A stretch of 64,000 nt of DNA from Ilumatobacter sp. GTDB lineage: Bacteria; Actinomycetota; Acidimicrobiia; Acidimicrobiales; Ilumatobacteraceae. Each line of letters opens with the position of its first letter. Positions within the stretch are counted from its first letter, which is position 1. The translations under genes were made by a program, and so were the position numbers. A model generated the notes under the pieces. The model was not told the DNA's origin, searched no databases, and saw only the letters and a list, made by a program, of their open reading frames with translations. This document shows positions 11,900 to 19,199 of this stretch, piece by piece. The DNA lies in assembly GCA_018666235.1 (NCBI GenBank), contig JABJAB010000040.1, positions 1 to 64,000 on the forward strand, written 5' to 3'.

Positions 11900-11991
11900 C
11901 GGTGTTCCTTCATCTGCATGGGCATCTGCATGGGCATCTGCACGGGCGACTGCATGATCATGCAGTCTATTGGATGATCATGCGGATTCAT
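11896..11991 (-). CDS. Unannotated 31-codon ORF bridging pyrC and carA
   Basis: An ATG at 11989-11991 overlaps the pyrC stop as ATGA, and its TGA at 11896-11898 overlaps the carA start as ATGA. A strong Shine-Dalgarno (GGAAAGG) lies 7 bases upstream, inside the end of pyrC. The product begins MNPHDHPIDCMIMQS and continues with a Met-Gln-Met-Pro repeat before ending KEHR. It is rich in Met, His, Gln and Pro with one Cys and has no membrane segment. Every other junction in the operon is coupled, and this ORF closes the only gap. In other actinobacteria a small membrane protein gene sits at this spot, so this may be a replacement, a leader peptide or a coupling device. No function is claimed. 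Confidence 0.5.
   Translation of the reverse strand: MNPHDHPIDCMIMQSPVQMPMQMPMQMKEHR
11911..11946 (-). repeat. Three tandem 12-bp repeats in the pyrC-carA junction
   Basis: Three copies of CATCTGCATGGG (plus strand) lie end to end at 11911-11922, 11923-11934 and 11935-11946; the third has one change (CACGGG). The period is a multiple of three and they encode the repeated Gln-Met-Pro-Met of the small ORF on the minus strand. They end a few bases before the carA Shine-Dalgarno, so copy-number change would lengthen the small protein without shifting frame. Confidence 0.85.
11948..11967 (-). promoter_or_regulatory. Perfect 20-bp palindrome upstream of carA
   Basis: GACTGCATGA is followed directly by its exact reverse complement TCATGCAGTC. 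As RNA it can fold as an 8-bp stem with a four-base GAUC loop; as DNA it is a candidate dimer-binding operator. The core ATGATCATGC occurs again 20 bases away at 11974-11983. No T-run follows on either strand, so it is not an intrinsic terminator. It lies inside the 31-codon ORF. A regulatory role is inferred only from symmetry and position. Confidence 0.4.
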
Positions 11992-13283
11992 TTTTGTGCC
12001 TTTCCATCGAGCACGACGATGTCTCCGTGCAGGATCGTATGTTTCACGCGTCCGGTCAGCGGGACGCCAATAAACGGCGTATTCCTGCTCTTGCTTGCCA
12101 GCTCGGCGGGAACGACTTCCCAGGTCTCATTCGGGTCGAACGCCGTGAGGTTGGCAGGCTCGCCCGGTGCAATCGGTCGGCCGTGTCGATCCGCGATTCC
12201 GGCGATGGCAGCAGGTTTCCACGACATCGCCGCCACGACGTCCACCAACGGCATGTCGAGATGGGCCAGGGCGACACCGAGTGCGGTTTCGAGGCCAAGC
12301 ATCCCTGGGGGCGCCTGGTCGAGCGGCATCTCCTTCGTCTCGGACACGTGCGGAGCATGATCGGTGGCAATGGCGTCGATTGTGCCGTCTTGCAGGCCCT
12401 CGCGCACCGCCACCACGTCCTCGATCGTGCGCAGCGGTGGGTTGACCTTGTAGAGCGCACTGTACGACGCCAGCAGTTCATCGGTCAGGCTGATGTGGTG
12501 CGGCGTGGCCTCGGCGGTGACCGGTAGGCCATCGGCTTTGGCAGCGCGAACGAGGGCAACCGAACCAGCCGTCGACAGATGCAGGAAGTGAGCTGGGGCA
12601 CCGGTGAGACGAACGAGTTCGATATCACGGTGCACCATGAGTTCTTCGGCAAGCGACGGCCACCCGGGCAGCCCGAGATGGCTACAGCAGGACCCCTCGT
12701 GCATCACCGCACCTGCGGTGAGCGATTCGACCTCGCAGTGTTGGGCCATGGTGACACCGAGGTCGCTTGCGTACTCATAGGCCCGCCGCATCAGCTGGGG
12801 GTCCTGCACACCGTTGCCGTCATCGGTGAAAAGGCGCACGCCGGCATTTGCGAGTTCGGCGAATGGCGTCAGCTGCTCGCCCTTGCGGCCCATCGTGATC
12901 GACCCTGACGGGTACACATCACAGAGGCCGGCGCGCTTCCCTTGCTGGCGGACGAATTCCACTACTCCGACCGAGTCCTGCGTGGGATCGGTATTCGGCA
13001 TTGCCACGACAGCGGTAAACCCACCGAGCGCGGCACCTCGGCTGCCAGTCTCGATGGTCTCAGCCTCTTCGCGACCGGGTTCACGAAGGTGAACATGTAG
13101 ATCGACGAAGCCGGGACTGATGACCAACCCGGCGGCATCGATGAGACGCTCGTCCCTGCTGCTGTCAGAGTCTGGGGCGAGCTGGTCGCCGACCTCGACG
13201 ATGATCCCGTCGGAGATGCGGACACTTGCCAGCCGGTCGCCGGTCTGGTCGATGAGGCGACCATTGGTGATCAAGATGTTCAT
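11988..13283 (-). CDS. pyrC: Dihydroorotase, class I
   Basis: A 431-residue zinc amidohydrolase that cyclises carbamoyl aspartate to dihydroorotate. The metal motif DLHVHLREPG is at residues 61-70, followed by AMPNTDPTQDS, further histidines in AQHCE and HFLHLST, and the catalytic aspartate in ATDHAPH near residue 310. Size and motif order fit the class I (AllB-like) dihydroorotases of actinobacteria. The ATG overlaps the pyrB stop as ATGA. The stop is overlapped in the same way by the 31-codon ORF that leads into carA. Confidence 0.96.
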   Translation of the reverse strand: MNILITNGRLIDQTGDRLASVRISDGIIVEVGDQLAPDSDSSRDERLIDAAGLVISPGFVDLHVHLREPGREEAETIETGSRGAALGGFTAVVAMPNTDPTQDSVGVVEFVRQQGKRAGLCDVYPSGSITMGRKGEQLTPFAELANAGVRLFTDDGNGVQDPQLMRRAYEYASDLGVTMAQHCEVESLTAGAVMHEGSCCSHLGLPGWPSLAEELMVHRDIELVRLTGAPAHFLHLSTAGSVALVRAAKADGLPVTAEATPHHISLTDELLASYSALYKVNPPLRTIEDVVAVREGLQDGTIDAIATDHAPHVSETKEMPLDQAPPGMLGLETALGVALAHLDMPLVDVVAAMSWKPAAIAGIADRHGRPIAPGEPANLTAFDPNETWEVVPAELASKSRNTPFIGVPLTGRVKHTILHGDIVVLDGKAQK

Positions 13284-14239
13284 GATTCCGTATTCCCTGT
13301 GAGTGAGTTCTCCGAGCCACTCCCGAGCAGCTCGAAAAGGACCGCCATGCGGACATTGATGCCGTTGGTGACCTGTTGATTGATGACGCTGCCAGGCAAC
13401 TCGCCGGGATCGACTGCCATCTCGACGCCACGATTCATGGGCCCGGGGTGCATCACCAGCACGTGCTGGCCCAGGCGAGCAGCACGCTCCGGGGTGAGGC
13501 CGAATCGCGCGGTGTACTCACGAAGATGGGGCACCAACGCCTCACTCATTCGCTCGTTCTGCATGCGTAACAAGTACAGGATGTCGATGTCATCGATCAC
13601 CTGATCGAGGTTTGCGACGACGTTCTCGTCGTGCGTAGGCGGAAGCAACGTCTTGGGCGATACCCAGGTGACGTCGGCGCCGAGCAACTTGAACGCTTCG
13701 GTTGTGCTGCGCGCGACACGACTGTGCTTGATGTCGCCGACCATCGCCACACGCAAACCGTCGAAACTCCCCCCATCGACCGAGACGGGCCGGTTCAACG
13801 CGGTGCGGACGGTGTACATGTCGAGCAGTGCCTGAGTGGGGTGGGCATGCCAGCCGTCACCAGCGTTGATGACGCTGGCGCTGGTCCACTCCCCGAGCTG
13901 CCAAGGCGCCCCGCTCGATCCATGCCGGATCACAAAGGCATCCACGCCCATCGCAGCGATGGTTTCAACGGTGTCGCGCAGGCTCTCGCCCTTGTTCAAG
14001 CTCGACTGGCTGACCGAAAAGTTCATCGTGTCGGCCGACAGCCGCTTGGCAGCCGTCTCGAAACTGAGCCGAGTTCGAGTCGAGTCCTCGAAGAAGACGT
14101 TGCACACGGTTTTGCCGCGCAGCGCCGGGACCTTTGGGTTTGGCCGCCGGTTGACTTCGGCCATGTGATCAGAGATGTCAAGTAACCGTCGTAGACCGGT
14201 CTCGCCGAGTTCGGCGATCGACAGCAACGACCGGCTCAT
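13280..14239 (-). CDS. pyrB: Aspartate carbamoyltransferase catalytic subunit
   Basis: A 319-residue cytosolic transcarbamoylase making carbamoyl aspartate from aspartate and carbamoyl phosphate. The carbamoyl-phosphate loop FFEDSTRTR is at 49-57, HPTQALLD near 132 and the aspartate-side HPGPMNRG near 270. Family length is normal. No pyrI regulatory subunit is present, as usual in actinobacteria, where the enzyme works as a trimer or with dihydroorotase. It overlaps pyrR and pyrC by four bases each (ATGA). Confidence 0.97.
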   Translation of the reverse strand: MSRSLLSIAELGETGLRRLLDISDHMAEVNRRPNPKVPALRGKTVCNVFFEDSTRTRLSFETAAKRLSADTMNFSVSQSSLNKGESLRDTVETIAAMGVDAFVIRHGSSGAPWQLGEWTSASVINAGDGWHAHPTQALLDMYTVRTALNRPVSVDGGSFDGLRVAMVGDIKHSRVARSTTEAFKLLGADVTWVSPKTLLPPTHDENVVANLDQVIDDIDILYLLRMQNERMSEALVPHLREYTARFGLTPERAARLGQHVLVMHPGPMNRGVEMAVDPGELPGSVINQQVTNGINVRMAVLFELLGSGSENSLTGNTES

Positions 14240-14790
14240 GTGTCGGTCCCTTGCGTGATCGTGACACCGTCCGGGGTGACGCTGACGCTCTCCTCGGCGC
14301 TCGTCGGCAGGTTCTTCCCAACGAAGTCAGGCCGAATCGGCAGCTCCCGGTGACCACGATCGACGATCGCAGCCAACTGGACCGCCTTCGGGCGCCCATA
14401 GTCACCAATGGCGTCGAGCGCCGCCCGCACGGTGCGGCCGGTGTAGAGCACGTCGTCAACGAGCACCACCGTGACACCGTCGACCGTGAACGTGAGATCG
14501 CTCACCGACCCCGGAGACACGGGACGCAACCCGATGTCGTCGCGATACAGCGATGCGTCAACCGAGCCGATGACAATCGAATCTGCACCGCCATCTTCGG
14601 CCGCCTCGATCCGCGAGATCTCAGCGGCGAGGGCTTCTGCAACCCACACCCCGCCGGTCTGAATGCCCACCAGGGCCACACCAGCCGTGCCGCGGTTGCG
14701 CTCGATAATCTCGTGTGCCATTCGGGTGATTGCCCGACGCACATCGTCAGGTCCGAGGACCTGCTTCCTCACACCTGAGGGAGTGTTCAT
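14236..14790 (-). CDS. pyrR: Bifunctional pyr operon regulator / uracil phosphoribosyltransferase
   Basis: A 184-residue PRTase-fold protein. The PRPP loop VVLVDDVLYTGRT spans residues 108-120 and the family motif LYRDDIG is at 81-87. PyrR binds UMP or UTP and then pyr-operon leader RNA; it also has uracil phosphoribosyltransferase activity. It is first in the operon, with Shine-Dalgarno AAAGGA (14795-14800) 5 bases before the ATG. A matching RNA hairpin sits directly upstream, so autogenous control of the whole operon is likely. It overlaps pyrB by four bases. Confidence 0.96.
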   Translation of the reverse strand: MNTPSGVRKQVLGPDDVRRAITRMAHEIIERNRGTAGVALVGIQTGGVWVAEALAAEISRIEAAEDGGADSIVIGSVDASLYRDDIGLRPVSPGSVSDLTFTVDGVTVVLVDDVLYTGRTVRAALDAIGDYGRPKAVQLAAIVDRGHRELPIRPDFVGKNLPTSAEESVSVTPDGVTITQGTDT

Positions 14791-14804
14791 GTTGTCCTTT
14801 CCGT

Positions 14805-14824
14805 GTGAGCCTCACTGAACTCAC
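14805..14824 (-). promoter_or_regulatory. Putative PyrR-binding hairpin in the pyrR leader
   Basis: On the minus strand the leader folds as GTGAG - TTCAGTGAGG - CTCAC. The stretch AGTTCAGTGAGGCT matches 13 of 14 positions of the PyrR binding-loop consensus ARUCCNGNGAGGYU known from Bacillus. It lies four bases upstream of the pyrR Shine-Dalgarno and no terminator follows. That layout suggests translational repression, as described for mycobacterial PyrR, rather than Bacillus-style attenuation. Confidence 0.65.
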
Positions 14825-14842
14825 TTCACGGGTCGGACACGC

Positions 14843-14870
14843 AACGTAGCAGCCAGCTGCGGGCCGTCAA
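14843..14870 (-). promoter_or_regulatory. pyrR: Putative sigma-A promoter of the pyr operon
   Basis: Minus-strand TTGACG (14865-14870) and TACGTT (14843-14848) are separated by 16 bases and fit -35 and -10 elements. Transcription would start near 14836, giving a leader of about 45 bases that contains the PyrR-loop hairpin. The only gene-free space upstream of pyrR is this 99-base gap behind the DUF2079 gene. Confidence 0.55.
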
Positions 14871-14889
14871 AACACCACCGTGAAACTCC

Positions 14890-16476
14890 TCAGTTTCCCG
14901 GCAGCGGAACGCTTCGATCCCGCTCGTACAGCACCCAGAACTGGTTTGCCGCCACTTCGACAAACGCCGCCTCGATAACCGCAAAGTCATCTGCAACGTT
15001 CTCATCCTCGCTCGTCGGCAAGACCACGAAGTCGACCCTGTCAGCACGCTCGGAAAGGCGGATTCCTTCGAGTTCGCGATCGGGTCCGTACAACACGACG
15101 CGGAAGGGATTCGGGAACTGATAGATCTCGGTGCGATACGCAATGTGGGGCGTCACCCGATGATGTGCAGCGACGCTCGCCCCCGCCGGGATCTCTTCGA
15201 TGATCTCGCGCATGGTGACCGCGTACACATTGTCCGGGTCGCCGTGAAACAGCACGGTCCGGCCCCAGGGCATCGGCGACCACATGAACGCCGCGACGAA
15301 GGACGACAGTGCCAATGCCCCGATGCCGACCGCACGAAGTGGAACCTCCAACGACTGCACCGTGACCTTGCTCTTGACCGCACCCAGCGCATACACCGTG
15401 CCGATGGCGAGCGCGGGGACCGCAACCAGCGCGTAGTGATACTGCACCTGATACTGGTACCAGAACGTGCTCAAGACGTTCGTGAACAACACCAGTGCAC
15501 TGATCATCGCCACGCTCGGCAGCCGCAGGAAGATCCACGCAAACGGCGACGTCATTTGCCAGAGGTACCACGGGCGTCCATCAGCGCGTAGGTGGTCAGC
15601 AAGTTGCGTCGGATTGGTCACCGCCGTGTCGATGAGGCGCCGAGCGGCCGCACCGGTGCCGTCGCCGGGCTGGCTGAACGGAATACGCCAGGCATTCAGA
15701 GTGGGTTGGCCGATGAGCCCACGCATCACCACGTACATCGCGGTGAACATGAACCAGAGCGAACCGAACACGGTGATCAGCCCGATGCGCCAACTGCGGC
15801 GCAGTGCAACCCAGATCCCGAGCGGCACAATGACCAGCGAAACATCTTCTTTGACGAGCAACGACAACACGACGAATGCCCCGTACAACTTCCACTTCCG
15901 CTCCAGCGCCGCGTACAGCGCGACGCCGATGAAGAGCCCAAGGAATGAGTCGGGGTGGAAGTTCTCGAGGTTGGCCCAGCCGACGGCCGGATGCAGCAGA
16001 TATGTCCCCGCGGCGATCAGAGCAAACCACTCCGATTCCAGTCGGCGGCGACCATACAAAAAGACCGGGATCGCACCCGCCGCGATCACTGCCGACTGCG
16101 AGAAGAACATGATCCACGCGCCGGGAGCAATCCAATAGAGCGGAACAAGAAGGAGCAACACGAACGACGTGTGATCGCCGAACATGTTGCGGCCCATCAA
16201 CGTGATAAACGGTGCCTCGCCCCGCGACAGCAGCCACATGCCCTGGTCGTACAAGCCCGAGTCGTACGACGACGTCCCGAGGCCGTGGTGAATGTCCAGG
16301 CTGCGCTGCGTGAAGTACGCCGTCCAGAGCAGTACCGCACACGTCAGCAGGATCTGCGGAAGTGTTCGTGCGCCGAGCCATTCATTGACCGTCGGACGGA
16401 CGACGGCAACGTCATCGAGATCATCAGGATCGACCGGGGCGTCGTCGCTCCCTTCGATCGCCACCTGCTCGGTCAT
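14890..16476 (-). CDS. DUF2079 polytopic membrane protein
   Basis: A 528-residue integral membrane protein with a charged cytoplasmic N-terminus (about 37 residues), roughly ten hydrophobic segments and a soluble C-terminal part of about 110 residues. The segment YDSGLYDQGMW, then GDHTSFVLLLLVPLYW, and NLENFHPDSFLG match the DUF2079 family, which shares the general plan of GT-C glycosyltransferases: a first extracytoplasmic loop with an acidic DxG motif. A lipid-linked sugar transferase role is possible but unproven. It lies between nusB (15 bases upstream) and the pyr promoter (downstream), so it is probably the last gene of the pepQ-efp-nusB unit. Confidence 0.75.
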   Translation of the reverse strand: MTEQVAIEGSDDAPVDPDDLDDVAVVRPTVNEWLGARTLPQILLTCAVLLWTAYFTQRSLDIHHGLGTSSYDSGLYDQGMWLLSRGEAPFITLMGRNMFGDHTSFVLLLLVPLYWIAPGAWIMFFSQSAVIAAGAIPVFLYGRRRLESEWFALIAAGTYLLHPAVGWANLENFHPDSFLGLFIGVALYAALERKWKLYGAFVVLSLLVKEDVSLVIVPLGIWVALRRSWRIGLITVFGSLWFMFTAMYVVMRGLIGQPTLNAWRIPFSQPGDGTGAAARRLIDTAVTNPTQLADHLRADGRPWYLWQMTSPFAWIFLRLPSVAMISALVLFTNVLSTFWYQYQVQYHYALVAVPALAIGTVYALGAVKSKVTVQSLEVPLRAVGIGALALSSFVAAFMWSPMPWGRTVLFHGDPDNVYAVTMREIIEEIPAGASVAAHHRVTPHIAYRTEIYQFPNPFRVVLYGPDRELEGIRLSERADRVDFVVLPTSEDENVADDFAVIEAAFVEVAANQFWVLYERDRSVPLPGN

Positions 16477-16491
16477 TGCCTCAGTCTCGCG

Positions 16492-16926
16492 TCAACGAAG
16501 CGGATCGTCCGGTCGCAACTCTTTCGACAGCGCGGCCAGCACGCCATTGACGAACTTGCCGCTGTCGTCGGTGGAGAAGCGTTTTGCGAGCTTCACCGCT
16601 TCGTCGAGCACCACGGCAACAGGCACGTCGCTGCGTTCGCTCAGTTCGAAGGCAGCGAGACGCAGCACGTTGAGATCGAGCACCGGCATACGTTCAAGGG
16701 TCCACCCCTTTGCCTTGGCAGCAATCGCCGCGTCAAGTTCGGCGGCGTGCGTTTCGACGCCCGTGACCAGCACCACGGTGAGTTCGTCCGGTTCGAGTAC
16801 TTGCAGGCTGAGCGCGTCGGAGGGGCTGATGCCCTTTGAGTGCGCTTCGTAGAGCAGGTAGAGGGCGCGTTCGCGCGCGTCTGACCGCTCGTCAGGGCGC
16901 GCAATTTTTGCGTTGATCGATGCCAC
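16492..16926 (-). CDS. nusB: Transcription antitermination factor NusB
   Basis: A 144-residue all-helical RNA-binding protein that works with NusE/S10 in rRNA antitermination. Family features are ARERALYLLYEAH near the N-terminus, and DVPVAVVLDEAVKLAKRFSTDDSGKFVNGVLAAL near the C-terminus. The open frame continues upstream into efp; the GTG at 16924-16926, 13 bases after the efp stop, is the best start because homology begins shortly after it. No clear Shine-Dalgarno is seen. The efp-nusB order is standard. Confidence 0.92.
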   Translation of the reverse strand: MASINAKIARPDERSDARERALYLLYEAHSKGISPSDALSLQVLEPDELTVVLVTGVETHAAELDAAIAAKAKGWTLERMPVLDLNVLRLAAFELSERSDVPVAVVLDEAVKLAKRFSTDDSGKFVNGVLAALSKELRPDDPLR

Positions 16927-16939
16927 AGTGGTGTCCGGA

Positions 16940-17503
16940 CTAGGCGCGAGCCATGTACTCGCCAGTACGAGTATCGACCTTGACCCTGTCGCCGATGTTG
17001 ACGAACAACGGCACCTTGATCTCCTTGCCGGTTTCGAGCGTTGCCGGCTTGGTGCCACCGCTCGACCGATCGCCCTGGAGGCCGGGCTCGGTCACCGAGA
17101 CCTCGAGTTCGACCGAGGCCGGAATCTCCACGCCGATGATCTCACCCTGGTACATCGCGACCTGAGCAATCATCTGCTCGACCAAAAAGTCCGCAGCGTC
17201 GCCAAGCGCAGTGCGTTCCACGTTGAGCTGGTCGTACGTCGACGTATTCATGAACACGTAGTCATCACCGTCGGCGTACAGGTACTGCATGTCCTGACGG
17301 TCGACAATGGCCTGCTCGACCTTGATACCGGCATTGAAGGTCTTGTCGATGACGGCGCCGGTCCGCGCGTTGCGAATCTTGGTGCGCACGAATGCGCCAC
17401 CCTTGCCCGGCTTGACGTGTTGAAACTCGATGACCTGGAACAGGCCATTCTCCAACTCGAGTGTGAGACCGTTCTTCAGGTCGTTCACGGAAATCTGCGG
17501 CAT
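16940..17503 (-). CDS. efp: Translation elongation factor P
   Basis: A 187-residue, three-domain tRNA-mimic protein that relieves ribosome stalling at polyproline. The N-terminal KOW-like domain carries the loop HVKPGKGGAF with K34 at the tip, the residue modified in some phyla; the OB domains follow, with the EF-P signature GDRVKVDTRTGEYMAR at the C-terminus. No modification enzyme gene (epmA, earP, ymfI) is nearby. In the usual pepQ-efp-nusB context, 14 bases from pepQ and 13 from nusB. Confidence 0.97.
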   Translation of the reverse strand: MPQISVNDLKNGLTLELENGLFQVIEFQHVKPGKGGAFVRTKIRNARTGAVIDKTFNAGIKVEQAIVDRQDMQYLYADGDDYVFMNTSTYDQLNVERTALGDAADFLVEQMIAQVAMYQGEIIGVEIPASVELEVSVTEPGLQGDRSSGGTKPATLETGKEIKVPLFVNIGDRVKVDTRTGEYMARA

Positions 17504-17517
17504 GGGCTGCTCTGTTT

Positions 17518-18636
17518 CTAGTTTGAGAATGAGGTATTGAACGGTCGCTTGGGATGATGCGTCAGGACTCGGTGCCCATCGGGGGTCACCACCGCGAGGT
17601 CTTCAATGCGGAAGCCACCGAAACCGCCACGATAGAGGCCCGGCTCGACGGTCACCACGTTGCCCGCCTGGATCACGTCATTCGACGCCTGAGAATGGAA
17701 CGGAGATTCATGGATCTGCAGCCCCACGCCGTGCCCTGTTCCATGGAGGTACCAGTCGGCGTATCCCGCATCGACGAACACGTCCCGGCAGGCGCTGTCC
17801 ACCGCCGTCGCGGTGACACCCGGATGCAGCGCAGCAAGTCCGGCAGTCTGGGAGACCTGCACGAGTTCGTAGATGTCGCGCTGCCGCGCTGTTGGCTCGC
17901 CGATGACGTACGACCGCGTCATGTCGGAGTGATACCCCTCGACCAGGGCGCCGACATCAATCACGACCGTGTCGCCTTCGACGATGGTACGACGACCAAC
18001 TTCGTGATGCGGCCGCGCCGCATGATCCGGACCGGTGGCCACAATCGTCTCGTAGCTCCGGTCGTCGGCACCGTGACGACGCATCCGGTATTCGAGCTCG
18101 TCGCGGACATCGGCCTCGGTGAGCGGCGAGTCAAGCGTGCCAAACAGCAGCGGCTCCACCTCCTGCATCGCGGCATCAGCAGCAGCCGAGGCAGCTTCGA
18201 TTCGCTCGATTTCAGCGACATCTTTGACTTCTCGAGCCGTTGCGACGATCGAGTCGACCGACGCCAACGACACGTCGACGGCCAACTGCTTCCATTGCGC
18301 ATGAGTCGTCGATCGAGCGTCGAGCCCGACTGTTCCGGTGCCAGCCGCGTCGACAAGCGCACGGTGCAGGTCACCGCGATGCTGGATTGCCACGATCTCG
18401 ACACCGCTGCCGTCAGTTTCGGCTGCCGCTCGCTCGCCGTACCGGGTGTCAGTGCCGAGCACCGCTCGATCGGGTCGCATGACGACCCAACCGTTCGAAC
18501 CGGTGAAGCCCGTCAACCAACGGACGTCGACCAGGTCGGTGAAGAGCAGCGCATCGACGCCGAGATCGCCAGCGCCCAACAGTGATCGAATTGCCGAGAC
18601 TCGGGCGGCGTGATCGATCGGCGTAAAGTTGCGCAT
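17518..18636 (-). CDS. pepQ: M24-family Xaa-Pro aminopeptidase / dipeptidase
   Basis: A 372-residue metallopeptidase with a creatinase-like N-terminal domain (residues 1-130) and a pita-bread catalytic domain. Two metal ligands lie in VVIDVGALVEGYHSDMTRSYV, another His in HGTGHGVGLQIHE, and the glutamates in VVTVEPGLY and GFRIEDLAVV. It removes N-terminal residues or splits dipeptides with proline in the second position. The position immediately upstream of efp is the conserved actinobacterial arrangement. Whether it acts as an aminopeptidase (PepP) or prolidase (PepQ) cannot be told from sequence. Confidence 0.92.
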   Translation of the reverse strand: MRNFTPIDHAARVSAIRSLLGAGDLGVDALLFTDLVDVRWLTGFTGSNGWVVMRPDRAVLGTDTRYGERAAAETDGSGVEIVAIQHRGDLHRALVDAAGTGTVGLDARSTTHAQWKQLAVDVSLASVDSIVATAREVKDVAEIERIEAASAAADAAMQEVEPLLFGTLDSPLTEADVRDELEYRMRRHGADDRSYETIVATGPDHAARPHHEVGRRTIVEGDTVVIDVGALVEGYHSDMTRSYVIGEPTARQRDIYELVQVSQTAGLAALHPGVTATAVDSACRDVFVDAGYADWYLHGTGHGVGLQIHESPFHSQASNDVIQAGNVVTVEPGLYRGGFGGFRIEDLAVVTPDGHRVLTHHPKRPFNTSFSN

Positions 18637-18656
18637 CAGACCACGCTAGGCGGAGA

Positions 18657-19199
18657 TCAGCCGTCGTCGTCCATTCCGCTGTCCATCTCGCCATCCATCT
18701 CGGCCGTGTCCTCATCACCGATCGCGCGGACCTCGGCGGCGAAGTCGAACGTCGATCCGTTATCGAACGAGAGGGTGACATCCACCATCTCCGGGTAGGT
18801 CGCCGGATCGATGTCGAACATCATGATGTGTGGTCCGCCCGGCTCAAACGTGAAGGATGCCCCACCCTCGATCGTGAATCCGCCTTCCTTCTCGCTCATC
18901 GACATTTGGCCTTCGTCGTTCATGATCACCTGGTGCAGTTCCGCCGTGTCAGTGACCGATGTCGAGACAGCGATCGCAGTGACGTCCTCCTCGCCGGCAT
19001 TGGTGACAACGCCGTAGACCGCCGTTGCGGTCTGCCCGTCGGCTGGCTGACGAGACCACGGGTCGGCAATCGAAATTGGGTCGTCCGACGACGGAGATGC
19101 ATCGTCGGAGCCGCACGCTGCAAGCCCGAGGCCTGCGACCAGAACGAACGCTCCGAAGCGCCGGCGAGAGAAACTATTGATCAGCTGAGTTGTCGTCAC
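18657..19199 (-). CDS. PCu(A)C periplasmic copper chaperone, Tat-type lipoprotein
   Basis: A 180-residue exported protein. The N-terminus has SRRRFGAF, a twin-arginine motif, then a hydrophobic stretch ending in LGLAAC (lipobox Cys29). The PCu(A)C copper site is visible: H89 with nearby M93, M99/M101, and later H124-x-M126. The C-terminal tail is Asp/Met-rich (EMDGEMDSGMDDDG), possibly another metal-binding segment. These chaperones deliver Cu(I) to the CuA site of cytochrome oxidase together with Sco, which is encoded three genes upstream. The GTG start lies inside the upstream membrane-protein gene (26-base overlap). It is the last gene of the sigma-factor-headed operon. Confidence 0.88.
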   Translation of the reverse strand: MTTTQLINSFSRRRFGAFVLVAGLGLAACGSDDASPSSDDPISIADPWSRQPADGQTATAVYGVVTNAGEEDVTAIAVSTSVTDTAELHQVIMNDEGQMSMSEKEGGFTIEGGASFTFEPGGPHIMMFDIDPATYPEMVDVTLSFDNGSTFDFAAEVRAIGDEDTAEMDGEMDSGMDDDG

